DNA from: Deltaproteobacteria bacterium
Lineage (GTDB): Bacteria > Desulfobacterota > RBG-13-43-22
Direction: 5' to 3'
NCBI GenBank assembly: GCA_016208255.1
Contig: JACQYK010000038.1
Coordinates: 1-44,618, forward strand
DNA: 44,618 nucleotides
Numbering within the stretch: the stretch's first letter is position 1; every line of letters starts with the position of its first letter. This document shows, one piece after another, positions 8,872-18,742 of the stretch. Under the pieces are notes generated by a model. It was not told where the DNA came from and did not search any database. It was given only the letters and a program-made list of their open reading frames with translations. The translations under genes and the position numbers were made by a program.

Positions 8872-9849
8872 ATGAAAAAAATTTTAGCTGCCGACATCGG
8901 CGGAACCAACAGCCGCTTTGCCTATTTTCAATGGGCCGATGACCAATTCCTTTCCCTGGTGGAATCAAAATGGCTTAAGACCCGGGAGGTTTCATCTTTT
9001 GGCCGGTTATTGAACCAGCTTCAATCATCAACGTTTCCTCTGCCGGTAAGGGAGGCGGATATCGCGGTATTTGCCATAGCCGGTCCGGTTGAACAGGGGC
9101 GGTTTAGCCATCCTCCCTATATACCCTGGGAGGTTGATCTTTCCAACGCAGACCAGAAGTTTGGGTTGAAACAGTGGGAGCTTATCAACGATTTCGTGGC
9201 CCAAGCCTATGCCTGCCGTTCCCCCATTATTGAAGCAGCGCTTCAGATTATACCCGGGGAAGTGGACCCCACAATGCCGTTGGTCGTGATCGGTGCCGGT
9301 ACGGCCCTGGGACAGGCAGCCTTGGTTCCCGATTGCCGTGACGGGTACGAAGCCTTCCCCTCCGAGGTAGGGCACACCCCGTTTCCCTTCGTTTCAGGCG
9401 AAGAATTTGGTTATATGAATTTTTTGCTTCGAGAAGGGAAGGATCCCTATGTGCTGGCGAATACCGTAGTTTCCGGAAAAGGGCTTAGCTTGATCCATGA
9501 GTACCTGACCGGGGAAAAGCTGGAGCCGGCTGAAGTGGCTGTTAAGCTGAGGGAAGACTCCGAAACCCTGACCTGGATGGCCCGATTCTACGGAAGGGCC
9601 TGCCGAATAGCGGCCCTTCAGGTGGTAGCCAGGGGAGGGGTGTATGTCGCCGGGGGGGTAGCCGCCAGGACCCCGCAATTGGTCACCCACCCATCTTTTA
9701 AAGCCGAGTTTACTTATTCAAAAACCATGGAGTCTCTGTTGAACAAGATCCCGGTTTTTCTCAATGTGAACGAAGAAAGCGGCCTTTGGGGGGCTGCCCT
9801 GCGTGGCGTCCAGCGGTTAAAGGCCAAGGGTCGAAATGGTCCGAGATAA
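8872..9849 (+). CDS. glk: Glucokinase
   Basis: ATP-dependent phosphorylation of glucose to glucose 6-phosphate in the cytosol. The protein has 325 residues and belongs to the proteobacterial Glk family: phosphate-binding DIGGTNSRFA at residues 8-17, then AGPVEQG, the sugar-binding region INDFVAQAYA, GAGTALGQA, PSEVGHTPF and GGVAAR. The ATG at 8872 is preceded by AAGGAG at 8861-8866; an upstream in-frame start would overlap the dehydrogenase gene and add residues without homology. It feeds the zwf and tal-pgi products encoded nearby. Confidence 0.95.
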   Translation: MKKILAADIGGTNSRFAYFQWADDQFLSLVESKWLKTREVSSFGRLLNQLQSSTFPLPVREADIAVFAIAGPVEQGRFSHPPYIPWEVDLSNADQKFGLKQWELINDFVAQAYACRSPIIEAALQIIPGEVDPTMPLVVIGAGTALGQAALVPDCRDGYEAFPSEVGHTPFPFVSGEEFGYMNFLLREGKDPYVLANTVVSGKGLSLIHEYLTGEKLEPAEVAVKLREDSETLTWMARFYGRACRIAALQVVARGGVYVAGGVAARTPQLVTHPSFKAEFTYSKTMESLLNKIPVFLNVNEESGLWGAALRGVQRLKAKGRNGPR

Positions 9850-9907
9850 GGAGGGGCGGCATTGCAGCCTGGTTAACAACTTAATAAATTAGCCCTTGAG
9901 GGATAGA

Positions 9908-10558
9908 ATGGCAGGCAAAACACTCATATGTCTGGACCGGGACGGCACTCTTATTTATGACAGCCGGGAACATCTTTTCCTTGGCCGGGACGAGAGCTGG
10001 AGGTCAAAGGTAAAATTCCTGCCTCGGGTGATGGAAGGCCTGAAAATCCTGGCAGCTATCCCGCATTCAGTCTGTTATATGATAACCAACCAGGCGGGGG
10101 TGGCGATTACCGACTACCCGCTTCTTACCCTGGAAAGGGCCCAGGAAGTCTGCTCCTATGTTCTGGAAGAATTAAAAAACCGGGGGGCTGAAATCAAAGG
10201 TTACTTCTTATGTCCTCACGCAACACTGGAATATGTACACAGCAAACCCGATGTTCGTTTCGACCCGGCCTTGGTCCGTGAATGCGCTTGTTTGAAACCC
10301 GCCTTGGGCATGGTTTTCGAGGCCCTTGAAGCGGAAAACATCACCCCGGACAATGCCGGAGTCTATGTGATCGGGGATAGGGCCAGCGACGTCCAGACTG
10401 CCTTAAATATTCAGGGAACAGGAATTCTCATCCCTTTCAAAAACGAACCCGGTCAAGAGGACAAGGTAAAAAAACTGGGCAGGGACCCCCATATTTTCAT
10501 AGCCCGGGATATGGTTGAGGCCGCTGAATTCATCCGCGGGAGAGAACGATCCTCCTGA
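9908..10558 (+). CDS. HAD-IIIA phosphatase, GmhB-like
   Basis: A 216-residue HAD-superfamily phosphatase. Catalytic motif DRDGT (Asp10 and Asp12), motif II in MITNQAG, and motif III/IV around KPALGM and VIGDRASDVQTA. The zinc-knuckle ligands of the GmhB/HisB-N group are present as Cys102-x-His104 and Cys126-x-Cys128. GmhB removes the 7-phosphate of heptose 1,7-bisphosphate in LPS precursor synthesis; no other heptose gene is in the window, and its place among pentose-phosphate genes allows a different sugar bisphosphate substrate. The ATG at 9908 follows GAGGGA; the TTG at 9896 is less likely. Confidence 0.8.
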   Translation: MAGKTLICLDRDGTLIYDSREHLFLGRDESWRSKVKFLPRVMEGLKILAAIPHSVCYMITNQAGVAITDYPLLTLERAQEVCSYVLEELKNRGAEIKGYFLCPHATLEYVHSKPDVRFDPALVRECACLKPALGMVFEALEAENITPDNAGVYVIGDRASDVQTALNIQGTGILIPFKNEPGQEDKVKKLGRDPHIFIARDMVEAAEFIRGRERSS

Positions 10559-10617
10559 GTTGTTCTTCACCGGGTTCGAAAGCAGGAACGATCATTTAGA
10601 AAGATGGAGGATGGTTT

Positions 10618-11082
10618 ATGAGAGTGGCTATTGGTTCCGATCACGCGGGATTTGAGCTGAAACAAAATCTGATTGTTTCTTTGGAAAAGCTTGGGCACCA
10701 ATATTCCGACCTCGGAACCCATAGTCGCGATCCGGTTGATTACCCCGATTATGCTGAGTCCGTGGGGCTTGCTGTCCTCCGGGGCGAAGCAGACCGGGGA
10801 ATATTGGTATGCGGGAGCGGGGTCGGCGCCTCGGTCGCCGCTAATAAAATACCCGGCCTTCGGGCCGGGCTCTGCCATGATACCTATTCGTCCCACCAGG
10901 GGGTGGAACATGATGATATGAATATCCTGGTCCTGGGCGCCCGGGTCATCGGTCCCGAACTGGCGGCTGAATTGGTCCGAGCCTTCCTCACGGCTGGGTT
11001 CACCGGCGAAGAGCGACACCGGCGTCGGTTGTTAAAAGTGCAATCTCTGGAAAATCGTTACCTGAGGGAAACCATATTCTAA
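10618..11082 (+). CDS. rpiB: Ribose-5-phosphate isomerase B
   Basis: Interconverts ribose 5-phosphate and ribulose 5-phosphate. The 154-residue protein has the RpiB/LacAB signatures [10 protein letters not shown] at the N-terminus, the catalytic Cys65 in [11 protein letters not shown], then HDTYSSHQG and the substrate loop [19 protein letters not shown] lies just before the ATG. It is followed after 10 bases by the transaldolase-PGI fusion, so the two form a tight operon. Confidence 0.96.
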   Translation: MRVAIGSDHAGFELKQNLIVSLEKLGHQYSDLGTHSRDPVDYPDYAESVGLAVLRGEADRGILVCGSGVGASVAANKIPGLRAGLCHDTYSSHQGVEHDDMNILVLGARVIGPELAAELVRAFLTAGFTGEERHRRRLLKVQSLENRYLRETIF

Positions 11083-11092
11083 CGGAGGACCC

Positions 11093-13981
11093 ATGATGAA
11101 ATCGACCAATCCAACCGGACAAAATTCCCTGCGGGCTTTGCAGGATTATGGTCAGGCGGTTTGGCTTGACTACATCCGGAAAAACTTGATCCAAAGTGGT
11201 GAGCTGAAACGGTTGATCGAGGAGGATGGATTGAAAGGTCTGACCTCGAACCCGGCTATTTTTGAAAAGGCGATCCAGGGCAGCCTGGATTACCAGAAAG
11301 ATATAGCCGCACTTTCCTCCAAGTGCTTTGATCCTCAGGAGGTCTATGAGCGTTTGGCCGTATGCGACATACAGGATGCGGCCGACCTGTTGCAATCCGT
11401 TTATGAGCAGACCGGAAAGCGTGACGGTTATGTCAGTCTGGAAGTCTCCCCTCTACTGGCCCAGGACACCTTAGGGACGATAGAAGAAGCCAGAAGGCTC
11501 TGGAAAACTGTAAACCGTGACAACTTGATGGTCAAGGTTCCGGCCACCCCGGAAGGCATTCCAGCCATTGAGACGCTGATCGCCGAAGGAATCAATATTA
11601 ATGTTACGCTGCTTTTCTCTCAGAGAACCTATGTCCAAGTAGCTGAAGCCTACCTGGCCGGGCTGGAAAGGCGTGCTGTCCGCGGAGAAGACTTAACCCG
11701 GATGGCCAGCGTGGCCAGTTTTTTCGTCAGCCGTATCGATAGCGCTGTGGATGGACTCCTAAGCCATCGGCTGAAAAATGCCAGCGATCGTAAAGAAAAG
11801 GATTTACTTCGAAGCCTCAAAGGGAAAGTCGCCATTGCCAATGCCAAGCTGACCTATAAACAATATCAAGAGATCTTTTCCAGTAAGCGTTGGCAGAAGC
11901 TTGCCGACCAAGGGGCTCATACGCAGCGGATCCTTTGGGCCAGCACCGGGACCAAGAACCCGAATTACCGGGACGTCAGGTATGTCGAAGAACTGATCGG
12001 TCCGGATACGGTCAACACCATACCGCCGGCAACGCTGGAGGCCTTCCGGGATCATGGACAACCGCGGCTAAGCCTATCCGAGGATATCACGGGTGTCCGT
12101 TCAATTATGGAAACTTTGACTCAGGTGGGCATCTCTCTCGACGAGGTGACCGATAAATTGCTTGAGGAAGGGATTGGGCTTTTTGTCGACCCTTACGAAA
12201 AGCTGCTCCAAGCTATTCAAAACCAATGTCGGCAACCCCAAAAGGCTAAAATCAACCTCCAAACCTATGTTCTTCCAGAAAAGCTCGCCAAAGTCGTTGA
12301 GGTTTCACTGGAGGATTGGCAAAGGAATAGAAAAGTACGTCTGCTTTGGGCGCGGGATGCCGCTCTCTGGACGAATACCGACGAGGCCCACTGGTTGGAC
12401 TGGTTGGGAATTATCGAGGATCAACTGGCCCATCTAAAAGACCTGCAAGATCTGGCAGAAGAAATGAAGGGGTCGGGATTCACTCAGGCCTTACTCCTGG
12501 GCATGGGGGGGTCGAGCCTCTGCCCGGAGGTCCTAAAGATGACCTTCGGTAAAAGACCGGGGTATCCTGATCTGCACGTTTTGGATTCGACCGATCCGGC
12601 CCAGATTAAAACCGTTGAGGCCAAATTGGACCTGACCAAGACGATCTTCATCGTATCGAGCAAATCCGGCGGCACCCTTGAACCTAATATTTTCAAACAA
12701 TATTTCTTTGAACGGGTCAAAAAAGCAGTGGGCCAGAAGGAAGCCGGCAATCAATTCATCGCGGTTACCGATTCGGGGTCAAAGATGCAGGCGGTAGGGG
12801 AGAAGGACCGCTTTCGCCATATTTTTTTCGGAGTACCCGGCATCGGCGGAAGGTACTCTGCCCTCTCAAATTTCGGCTTGGTACCAGCGGCCATCATTGG
12901 GATTGATCTAACGAAATTTCTGGAAAGGGCGCAAGCGATGGTCCAGACCTGCTCTACCTGTGTTCCGGCCTCAGAAAATCCCGGAGTGGTTCTGGGTGTG
13001 ATCCTGGGGACGGCCTCCAACCAGGGACGGGACAAGGTCACGATAATCGTCTCCCCCGGCCTTCATAACCTGGGCGCCTGGTTGGAGCAGTTGCTTGCGG
13101 AATCCACGGGCAAAGAGGGGAAGGGGTTGATCCCGGTGGATCGGGAGCCTCTGGGGTCAACGGAAGTCTATGGCCGGGACCGGCTTTTTATCTATATCCG
13201 TTTGGCCAAAGCTCCTGATGACTCTCAGGATGCGGCAGTGGCGGCCTTTGAACAGGCCGGACATCCGGTTGTTCGTATCACCGTGGATGAAATCTATGGC
13301 CTGGGAGAAGAATTCTTCCGCTGGGAGTTTGCTACGGCTGTGGCCGGTTCGATCCTGGGGATCAATCCCTTCGATCAACCCGACGTAGAGGCCAGCAAAA
13401 TCGAAACGCGGAAATTGACGACCACCTATGAGGAAACAGGCCGGCTTCTCCCGAAACTTCCTTTTTTCGAAGAAGAGGGCCTCCAGCTTTTTACCGACGA
13501 AACCTATGCTACTTTATTAAATGGGTTCCTGAATCGCGATCGTTCAATTGCGGGGTACCTGAGGGCCCATTTGGATCAGCTTAAGCCCGGTGACTACTTC
13601 GCTCTGTTAGCCTATCTGGAAATGAATGAACTTCACGAGGAACTCTTACAGACATTGCGAAAGGCCGTAAGAAACCAAAAACGCGTGGCCACCTGCCTGG
13701 GGTTCGGTCCGCGGTTTTTGCACTCCACCGGACAGGCTTACAAGGGAGGACCCAACACAGGGGTCTTCCTCCAGATTACCTGTGAGGATGCCGTGGACCT
13801 GCCCGTGCCGGGGCAGAAATACACTTTTGGCCTGGTCAAGGCGGCCCAAGCGCAGGGGGATTTTCAGGTGTTGGCTGAAAGGGGCCGCCGGGTCCTCAGG
13901 GTACATCTTGGTAGAGACCCGGAGTCCGGTCTACAACAACTGGCTGCGTACATTAACCAAGCTCTGTCGGTTATCCAATAG
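11093..13981 (+). CDS. tal-pgi: Bifunctional transaldolase / glucose-6-phosphate isomerase
   Basis: A 962-residue fusion. Residues about 1-370 are transaldolase: LTSNPAIFEKA, the Schiff-base Lys148 in NLMVKVPATPEG, TLLFSQRTY, and LWASTGTKNP. Residues about 400-960 are phosphoglucose isomerase: LLGMGGSSLCPEV, the SIS-domain motif SSKSGGTLEPN near residue 521, and PGIGGRYSALSNFG. The two activities link sedoheptulose 7-phosphate/erythrose 4-phosphate chemistry with glucose/fructose 6-phosphate exchange. Such fusions are known in several bacterial groups. CGGAGG precedes the ATG. The frame is intact over nearly 2.9 kb. It completes the non-oxidative branch with transketolase and RpiB. Confidence 0.96.
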   Translation: MMKSTNPTGQNSLRALQDYGQAVWLDYIRKNLIQSGELKRLIEEDGLKGLTSNPAIFEKAIQGSLDYQKDIAALSSKCFDPQEVYERLAVCDIQDAADLLQSVYEQTGKRDGYVSLEVSPLLAQDTLGTIEEARRLWKTVNRDNLMVKVPATPEGIPAIETLIAEGININVTLLFSQRTYVQVAEAYLAGLERRAVRGEDLTRMASVASFFVSRIDSAVDGLLSHRLKNASDRKEKDLLRSLKGKVAIANAKLTYKQYQEIFSSKRWQKLADQGAHTQRILWASTGTKNPNYRDVRYVEELIGPDTVNTIPPATLEAFRDHGQPRLSLSEDITGVRSIMETLTQVGISLDEVTDKLLEEGIGLFVDPYEKLLQAIQNQCRQPQKAKINLQTYVLPEKLAKVVEVSLEDWQRNRKVRLLWARDAALWTNTDEAHWLDWLGIIEDQLAHLKDLQDLAEEMKGSGFTQALLLGMGGSSLCPEVLKMTFGKRPGYPDLHVLDSTDPAQIKTVEAKLDLTKTIFIVSSKSGGTLEPNIFKQYFFERVKKAVGQKEAGNQFIAVTDSGSKMQAVGEKDRFRHIFFGVPGIGGRYSALSNFGLVPAAIIGIDLTKFLERAQAMVQTCSTCVPASENPGVVLGVILGTASNQGRDKVTIIVSPGLHNLGAWLEQLLAESTGKEGKGLIPVDREPLGSTEVYGRDRLFIYIRLAKAPDDSQDAAVAAFEQAGHPVVRITVDEIYGLGEEFFRWEFATAVAGSILGINPFDQPDVEASKIETRKLTTTYEETGRLLPKLPFFEEEGLQLFTDETYATLLNGFLNRDRSIAGYLRAHLDQLKPGDYFALLAYLEMNELHEELLQTLRKAVRNQKRVATCLGFGPRFLHSTGQAYKGGPNTGVFLQITCEDAVDLPVPGQKYTFGLVKAAQAQGDFQVLAERGRRVLRVHLGRDPESGLQQLAAYINQALSVIQ

Positions 13982-14028
13982 CTTTTTGTATTGGCATCAC
14001 TATTAGACCTTTAAGAGGAGAAAAACCT

Positions 14029-15198
14029 ATGAACGCTGAAAAAAAACGTCTGGAAGCTCAACGCCTTGGAAAGGAAAACTGGCGCCTTTGGGGGCCTTAT
14101 TTGAGTGAGCGGTCCTGGGGGACCGTCCGGGAAGACTACAGTCCCAACGGCGAGGCCTGGGAATATTTTGATCATGACCAGGCCCGTTCGCGCGCCTTTC
14201 GCTGGAATGAAGACGGGATGGGGGGAATCTGTGATGAACAGCAACGGTTGTGTCTGGCGATAACTTTATGGAATGGACGGGATCCTGTTTTAAAAGAACG
14301 GATGTTTGGGTTGACCGGAAACCAGGGCAATCACGGTGAAGACGTCAAAGAGTATTATTTTTACCTGGACGCCACCCCGAGTCACAGTTTTTTGAGGTAT
14401 CTTTATAAATATCCTCAGACTGAATTTCCATACACCTCCCTGATTGAAGAAAACAGGCGTCGGACAAGGCTGGATCCGCCCTTCAGTCTGCTCGATACCG
14501 GAGTTTTTGACGAAAACCGTTACTGGGATGTGCAAGTGACCTATGCCAAGGAGGATCCTGAGAGTCTTTTTATCCGGATTACGGCCGCCAATCGAGGCCC
14601 GGAGCCGGCCACCCTCCATTTACTTCCTACAATTTGGTTCAGAAATACCTGGTCCTGGGAAGATCCCGAGAACCCTAGGCCTCAGCTGATCGCTGCAGAA
14701 CCCAAAGAGGCCGCTTGGGCTATGAAAGCCACCCATCCTTCCCTGGGAGAATATTTTATTTATGGACGTCAGAAAGCCGAATGCCTCTTTACCGAAAATG
14801 AAACCAATTTTCTGCGCCTTTTCGGTGTTCCCAATCGATCACCTTATGTCAAGGATGCCTTCCACCGGTTGGTAATCCAGGGGGAACGATGTGCGGTCAA
14901 CCCGGACCAATTTGGATCCAAAGGGGCTGCCTGGCATAAGGTCCTCGGTGAAGTCGGCGGAACCTCTGTTATAGAACTGGTGCTTTCTTCCAGGGAAATG
15001 ACATCCCCTTTTGAACGAATCGAGTCGGTCGTCAGGGAACGAAAGAAAGAAGCAGACCGATTTTTAGAGGATCTGCTTCCAAGTGCCTCTGCTGAAGATT
15101 CTCTGGTTTTTCGTCAGGCTGTAGATGGCTGGAGGGTGACCTGGTTCCCCCTCCTGAAGGAAGGAAACAGGGACGGAACCGGAAATGGCGTCATTTAA
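14029..15198 (+). CDS. MGH1/GH63-like glucosidase, N-terminal fragment of a broken gene
   Basis: The N-terminal half of a family of roughly 880-900-residue glycosidases: NWRLWGPYLSERSWGTVREDYS, then beta-rich residues with WFRNTWSW. The AGAGGAG ribosome site precedes the ATG. Homology stops at VFRQA (codon ending 15120). From 15121 this frame encodes unrelated residues and ends at 15198, while the family sequence resumes at 15123 two bases out of frame (RWLEGD). The usual intervening stretch of about fifteen residues, containing a conserved WSKQFY-like motif, is missing. The simplest reading is a deletion of about 43-46 bases, of length 1 modulo 3. It is either a pseudogene or an assembly error. 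Confidence 0.85.
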   Translation: MNAEKKRLEAQRLGKENWRLWGPYLSERSWGTVREDYSPNGEAWEYFDHDQARSRAFRWNEDGMGGICDEQQRLCLAITLWNGRDPVLKERMFGLTGNQGNHGEDVKEYYFYLDATPSHSFLRYLYKYPQTEFPYTSLIEENRRRTRLDPPFSLLDTGVFDENRYWDVQVTYAKEDPESLFIRITAANRGPEPATLHLLPTIWFRNTWSWEDPENPRPQLIAAEPKEAAWAMKATHPSLGEYFIYGRQKAECLFTENETNFLRLFGVPNRSPYVKDAFHRLVIQGERCAVNPDQFGSKGAAWHKVLGEVGGTSVIELVLSSREMTSPFERIESVVRERKKEADRFLEDLLPSASAEDSLVFRQAVDGWRVTWFPLLKEGNRDGTGNGVI

Positions 15199-15218
15199 AG
15201 GCATCGGACATCATATCC

Positions 15219-16667
15219 ATGCCGGACAGTTGGGAATATCCCTGGTTTGCCGCCTGGGATTTGGCTTATCACAGTATGGTCTTTGCCCAGATAGATATCG
15301 ATTTTGCCAAGGATCAAATAGAAATGCTTTTAGATTGGCGGTATCTTCATCCTAACGGCCAGATTCCGGCTTACGAGTGGCAATTTGAAGACGTCAACCC
15401 GCCCATTCAGGCGGTAGCCGCCCTGAAAGTGTTTCGGGCGGAACGGAAACAACGGGGCCAGGGGGACCTCCATTTCCTTCACCGTGTTTTCAATAAACTG
15501 ATTATAAATTATACCTGGTGGTTGAACCGAAAAGACAACGACGGACTCAATATCTTTGAGGGGGGGTTTATGGGGCTGGATAACATCTCGGTCTATGATC
15601 GCTCCCAGCCGCTCCCTCCCGGTTACAGTCTGAAACAGGCCGATGCCACGGGCTGGATGGCCATGTTCGCCCTGAATATGACGGCCATGGCCCTGGAACT
15701 GGCCCAGGAACAGGTTGAGTACGAGGATATGGCCATTCAGTTTTACCAGCAGTTTCTGGCCATAGCCAATTCCATAGCAGGTTATGTATCGGAGAAACTT
15801 TCGCTCTGGGACCCTCTGGCCGGATTCTTCAAGGACCTGCTCATCTCACCGGACGGCTCCTGTCACCGGATCGATGTTTATTCCTATGTGGGACTCATTC
15901 CTCTTTTTGCCTGTGAGGTTGTGGATCCGGGTATTCTGGAAAAAACTCCCCGGTTTAAAGCCCTTCTGGAAGAACATATGGGGGGTATGTTCGACGGACA
16001 TATTATCTGTGCCTGCCCTTTTACCACCAATGATCATGGCGAGCGGCTCCTTTCCCTGGTAGACCATACCATGCTTCCCCACATCGTCCGGCGCCTTCTA
16101 AATGAGAAAGAATTTTTATCCGGCCATGGGATTCGAAGTGTCAGCCGGATCCATGCTGAACACCGGGAATTGGGAACCCTTCCCGGCTTGGGGTCGGCTC
16201 TGATCGAATATGATCCGGGGGAGTCCAGGACTTCTCTATTTGGTGGCAATTCCAACTGGAGGGGTCCGGTCTGGATGCCCATCAACTATTCAATTTTGCA
16301 GGCCTTGACAAAGTTCTTTCGCTATCTGGGACCAAACTTCAAAATCAATGCGCCGGCCCTTGCCGATAGCGAACTGAACTTAAGAGAGGCGGTCAACGCC
16401 GTCGGTGAGCGGCTGATCAACATGTTCCGACGAAACGAGAATGGTCGCCTGCCGGCTTTCCCAGAGGACAGTCCCTTCCAGCATGACCTTTACTGGAGGA
16501 ATCTGCGCCTTTTCTCTGAATACTATCATGGGGATACCGGGCTGGGTTTAGGCGCTTCTCACCAGACCGGCTGGAGCGGGTTGGTGGCCAACCTGATTAA
16601 GCGCTCTTATACGCTGAAAGCAGAGGAACCCGAGAGGGATCAAGAGGAGGATTTTCGAAATCTATAA
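15219..16667 (+). CDS. MGH1/GH63-like glucosidase, C-terminal catalytic fragment of a broken gene
   Basis: The (alpha/alpha)6-barrel half of the same enzyme as the preceding fragment. Homology in this frame begins before the ATG, at 15123, with RWLEGD then GRNRKWRHLKASDIIS joining MPDSWEYPW; the ATG at 15219 is therefore internal to the original gene. Family residues continue through HPNGQIPAYEWQFEDVNPP, NWRGPVWMPINY and the tail TGLGLGASHQTGWSGLVA. The predicted activity is hydrolysis of alpha-glucosyl oligosaccharides. Whether this piece is translated or active alone is unknown. It sits directly before the debranching enzyme gene. Confidence 0.85.
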   Translation: MPDSWEYPWFAAWDLAYHSMVFAQIDIDFAKDQIEMLLDWRYLHPNGQIPAYEWQFEDVNPPIQAVAALKVFRAERKQRGQGDLHFLHRVFNKLIINYTWWLNRKDNDGLNIFEGGFMGLDNISVYDRSQPLPPGYSLKQADATGWMAMFALNMTAMALELAQEQVEYEDMAIQFYQQFLAIANSIAGYVSEKLSLWDPLAGFFKDLLISPDGSCHRIDVYSYVGLIPLFACEVVDPGILEKTPRFKALLEEHMGGMFDGHIICACPFTTNDHGERLLSLVDHTMLPHIVRRLLNEKEFLSGHGIRSVSRIHAEHRELGTLPGLGSALIEYDPGESRTSLFGGNSNWRGPVWMPINYSILQALTKFFRYLGPNFKINAPALADSELNLREAVNAVGERLINMFRRNENGRLPAFPEDSPFQHDLYWRNLRLFSEYYHGDTGLGLGASHQTGWSGLVANLIKRSYTLKAEEPERDQEEDFRNL

Positions 16668-16720
16668 GATGCCTCTTCTGGAATCGATTTTCCATGCAGG
16701 TAGTAAGTTCCAATAATTGA

Positions 16721-18691
16721 GTGGACAAGGTGGCGACGATATCCTTCGATAAGGCAATCGCTCAAAATTTTGAAGAGGCCAGCAAACGCGAATGGCTTGA
16801 GACCAATGGCTTGGGGGGATGGGCCAGTTCCACGATCAGCGGTGCCCACACCCGACGGTATCACGGTCTTTTGGTGACTGCTACTCGGCCGCCGGTCGGG
16901 CGTATGGTGTTGCTCTCAAAACTTGACGAGACGATCATCTCAGGCGAAGAGCAATACGATCTGGGGTGTAATTACTATCCGAATACCGTACATCCACGGG
17001 GCTATGAATATCTGCAAAGCTTTGCCAAAGATATTTTCCCACATTTTGAATACGAGGTTGGTGGTATTTGCCTCCAGAAGACAATCGTGGCGATCTACGG
17101 AGAGAATACCACTCTGATTCTTTATCATATCCGGTCTGCCCCATCGCCGTTTTTATTTGAATTGCGGCCGCTTGTGGCCGGGAGGGATTATCACGGTTTA
17201 GTACGGGCTAATGACGCGATCCATCGAGAAGCCGATATTAGAGAAGGCTTTTTTCGTGTTCAACCTTACGATGGCCTCCCGGAGCTCTTTATCAGCATTC
17301 CGGGGGCAACATTTGAGGCCTGTCCGGATTGGTTTTTTAATTTTGAATACCCTGCTGAACGAGATCGCGGACTGGACTTTCACGAAGACCTTTTTAGTTA
17401 TGGTATTTTCAAACTGAAATTGAACGCCGGTCAAAGATTCGGTGTGATCATTTCGACCCTGAATCCTTCAGGAAAGGAGGCCTTCGAATTATATGAGAGA
17501 GAAAGACAGCGTCGACAGAACTTGGTTGAGAGGTTGCCCCTAAGAAACGAATTTTCCGAGATCCTTACTCTGGCCGCCGACCAGTTTTCGGTTCAACGGG
17601 GGGCGCATCTGCGAACCCTTATTGCCGGGTATCATTGGTTTAGTGACTGGGGTCGGGACACCATGATTTCCCTCCCTGGAATTATGCTGGTTACCGGCCG
17701 TTATGAAGAGGCCCGAAAGGTGCTGCAGTCTTTTGCAGAAAGTGTGAGCCAGGGCATGCTCCCTAACCGGTATCCGGATGGCAACGAACCTCCTGAATAC
17801 AACACGGCGGATGCCTCTTTGTGGTTTTTCGTGGCAGTTGAAAAATATTTTCGACACGCCCAGGATAAGACCTTCGTACGCTCAATTCTACCCGTGTTGC
17901 AGGAAATGATTCAATGGCATGATCGCGGGACTCGCTATAATATCCATGTGGATAGGGATGGTCTTTTGTATAGCGGTGAACCGGGTGTTCAGCTTACCTG
18001 GATGGATGCTAAAGTCGGTAATTGGGTGGTCACCCCCCGGCAGGGTAAGGCCGTGGAAATCAATGCGCTCTGGTACAACGCCTTACGGATAGTCAGTCAT
18101 TTGTTGCTGAGTTTTAATGAATCGACCATTGCTTTGGGATATGAGGAGTGGGCTGAGCAGGTGAAGGAACGCTTTAATGAGCTCTTCTGGTATAAAGAGG
18201 GCCAGTATCTTTATGATTATGTTGACGGGGACTATCATGAAACAGCCGTTCGACCGAATCAGATCTTTGCCATCAGTCTTCCTTTTCCGCTTTTATCTGC
18301 GGAACGGGCAAAATCAGTATTACAGGTGGTGAAAGAAAAACTTCTGACGCCCTTTGGGTTACGAAGTCTGGCTCCCGACCATCCGGATTATCGTCCTCGG
18401 TATGAAGGGGATCCGGTATCGAGAGACCATGCCTATCACCAAGGCACGGTTTGGCTGTGGTTGCTGGGGCCGCTTATTGATGCCTTGGTTCGAATTTATG
18501 GGCAGGAGGGCAAAAATCAGGCCAAAGCGGTTCTGAATAACATAGTCCCCCATTTAAGCGAAGCGGGAATCGGGAGCCTCTCTGAGATTTTTGATGGCGA
18601 CCCGCCTCATGCACCCAAAGGGTGTATCGCCCAGGCTTGGAGTGTGGCTGAAATTCTGCGTGTTTATATGGAAAATGCACTTGAAGAATAA
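16721..18691 (+). CDS. Amylo-alpha-1,6-glucosidase (glycogen debranching enzyme, GH133 type)
   Basis: A 656-residue protein with an N-terminal GDE domain (ETNGLGGWASSTISGAHTRR, YHGLLV) and a C-terminal catalytic barrel (HWFSDWGRDTMISLPG, LPNRYPDG, LTWMDAKVG near residue 426, EIFDGDPPHAPKGCIAQAWS). It hydrolyses alpha-1,6 branch points in glycogen or limit dextrin, releasing glucose that glucokinase or the glucose dehydrogenase can take. The start is a GTG; a second in-frame GTG at 16730 follows ACAAGG and is about equally plausible. It lies 54 bases after the broken glucosidase. Confidence 0.92.
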   Translation: MDKVATISFDKAIAQNFEEASKREWLETNGLGGWASSTISGAHTRRYHGLLVTATRPPVGRMVLLSKLDETIISGEEQYDLGCNYYPNTVHPRGYEYLQSFAKDIFPHFEYEVGGICLQKTIVAIYGENTTLILYHIRSAPSPFLFELRPLVAGRDYHGLVRANDAIHREADIREGFFRVQPYDGLPELFISIPGATFEACPDWFFNFEYPAERDRGLDFHEDLFSYGIFKLKLNAGQRFGVIISTLNPSGKEAFELYERERQRRQNLVERLPLRNEFSEILTLAADQFSVQRGAHLRTLIAGYHWFSDWGRDTMISLPGIMLVTGRYEEARKVLQSFAESVSQGMLPNRYPDGNEPPEYNTADASLWFFVAVEKYFRHAQDKTFVRSILPVLQEMIQWHDRGTRYNIHVDRDGLLYSGEPGVQLTWMDAKVGNWVVTPRQGKAVEINALWYNALRIVSHLLLSFNESTIALGYEEWAEQVKERFNELFWYKEGQYLYDYVDGDYHETAVRPNQIFAISLPFPLLSAERAKSVLQVVKEKLLTPFGLRSLAPDHPDYRPRYEGDPVSRDHAYHQGTVWLWLLGPLIDALVRIYGQEGKNQAKAVLNNIVPHLSEAGIGSLSEIFDGDPPHAPKGCIAQAWSVAEILRVYMENALEE

Positions 18692-18742
18692 GGATATTAA
18701 GTTGAGATTAACACCCTCCTCTTGCGGAAAGACAGGGTCTTT

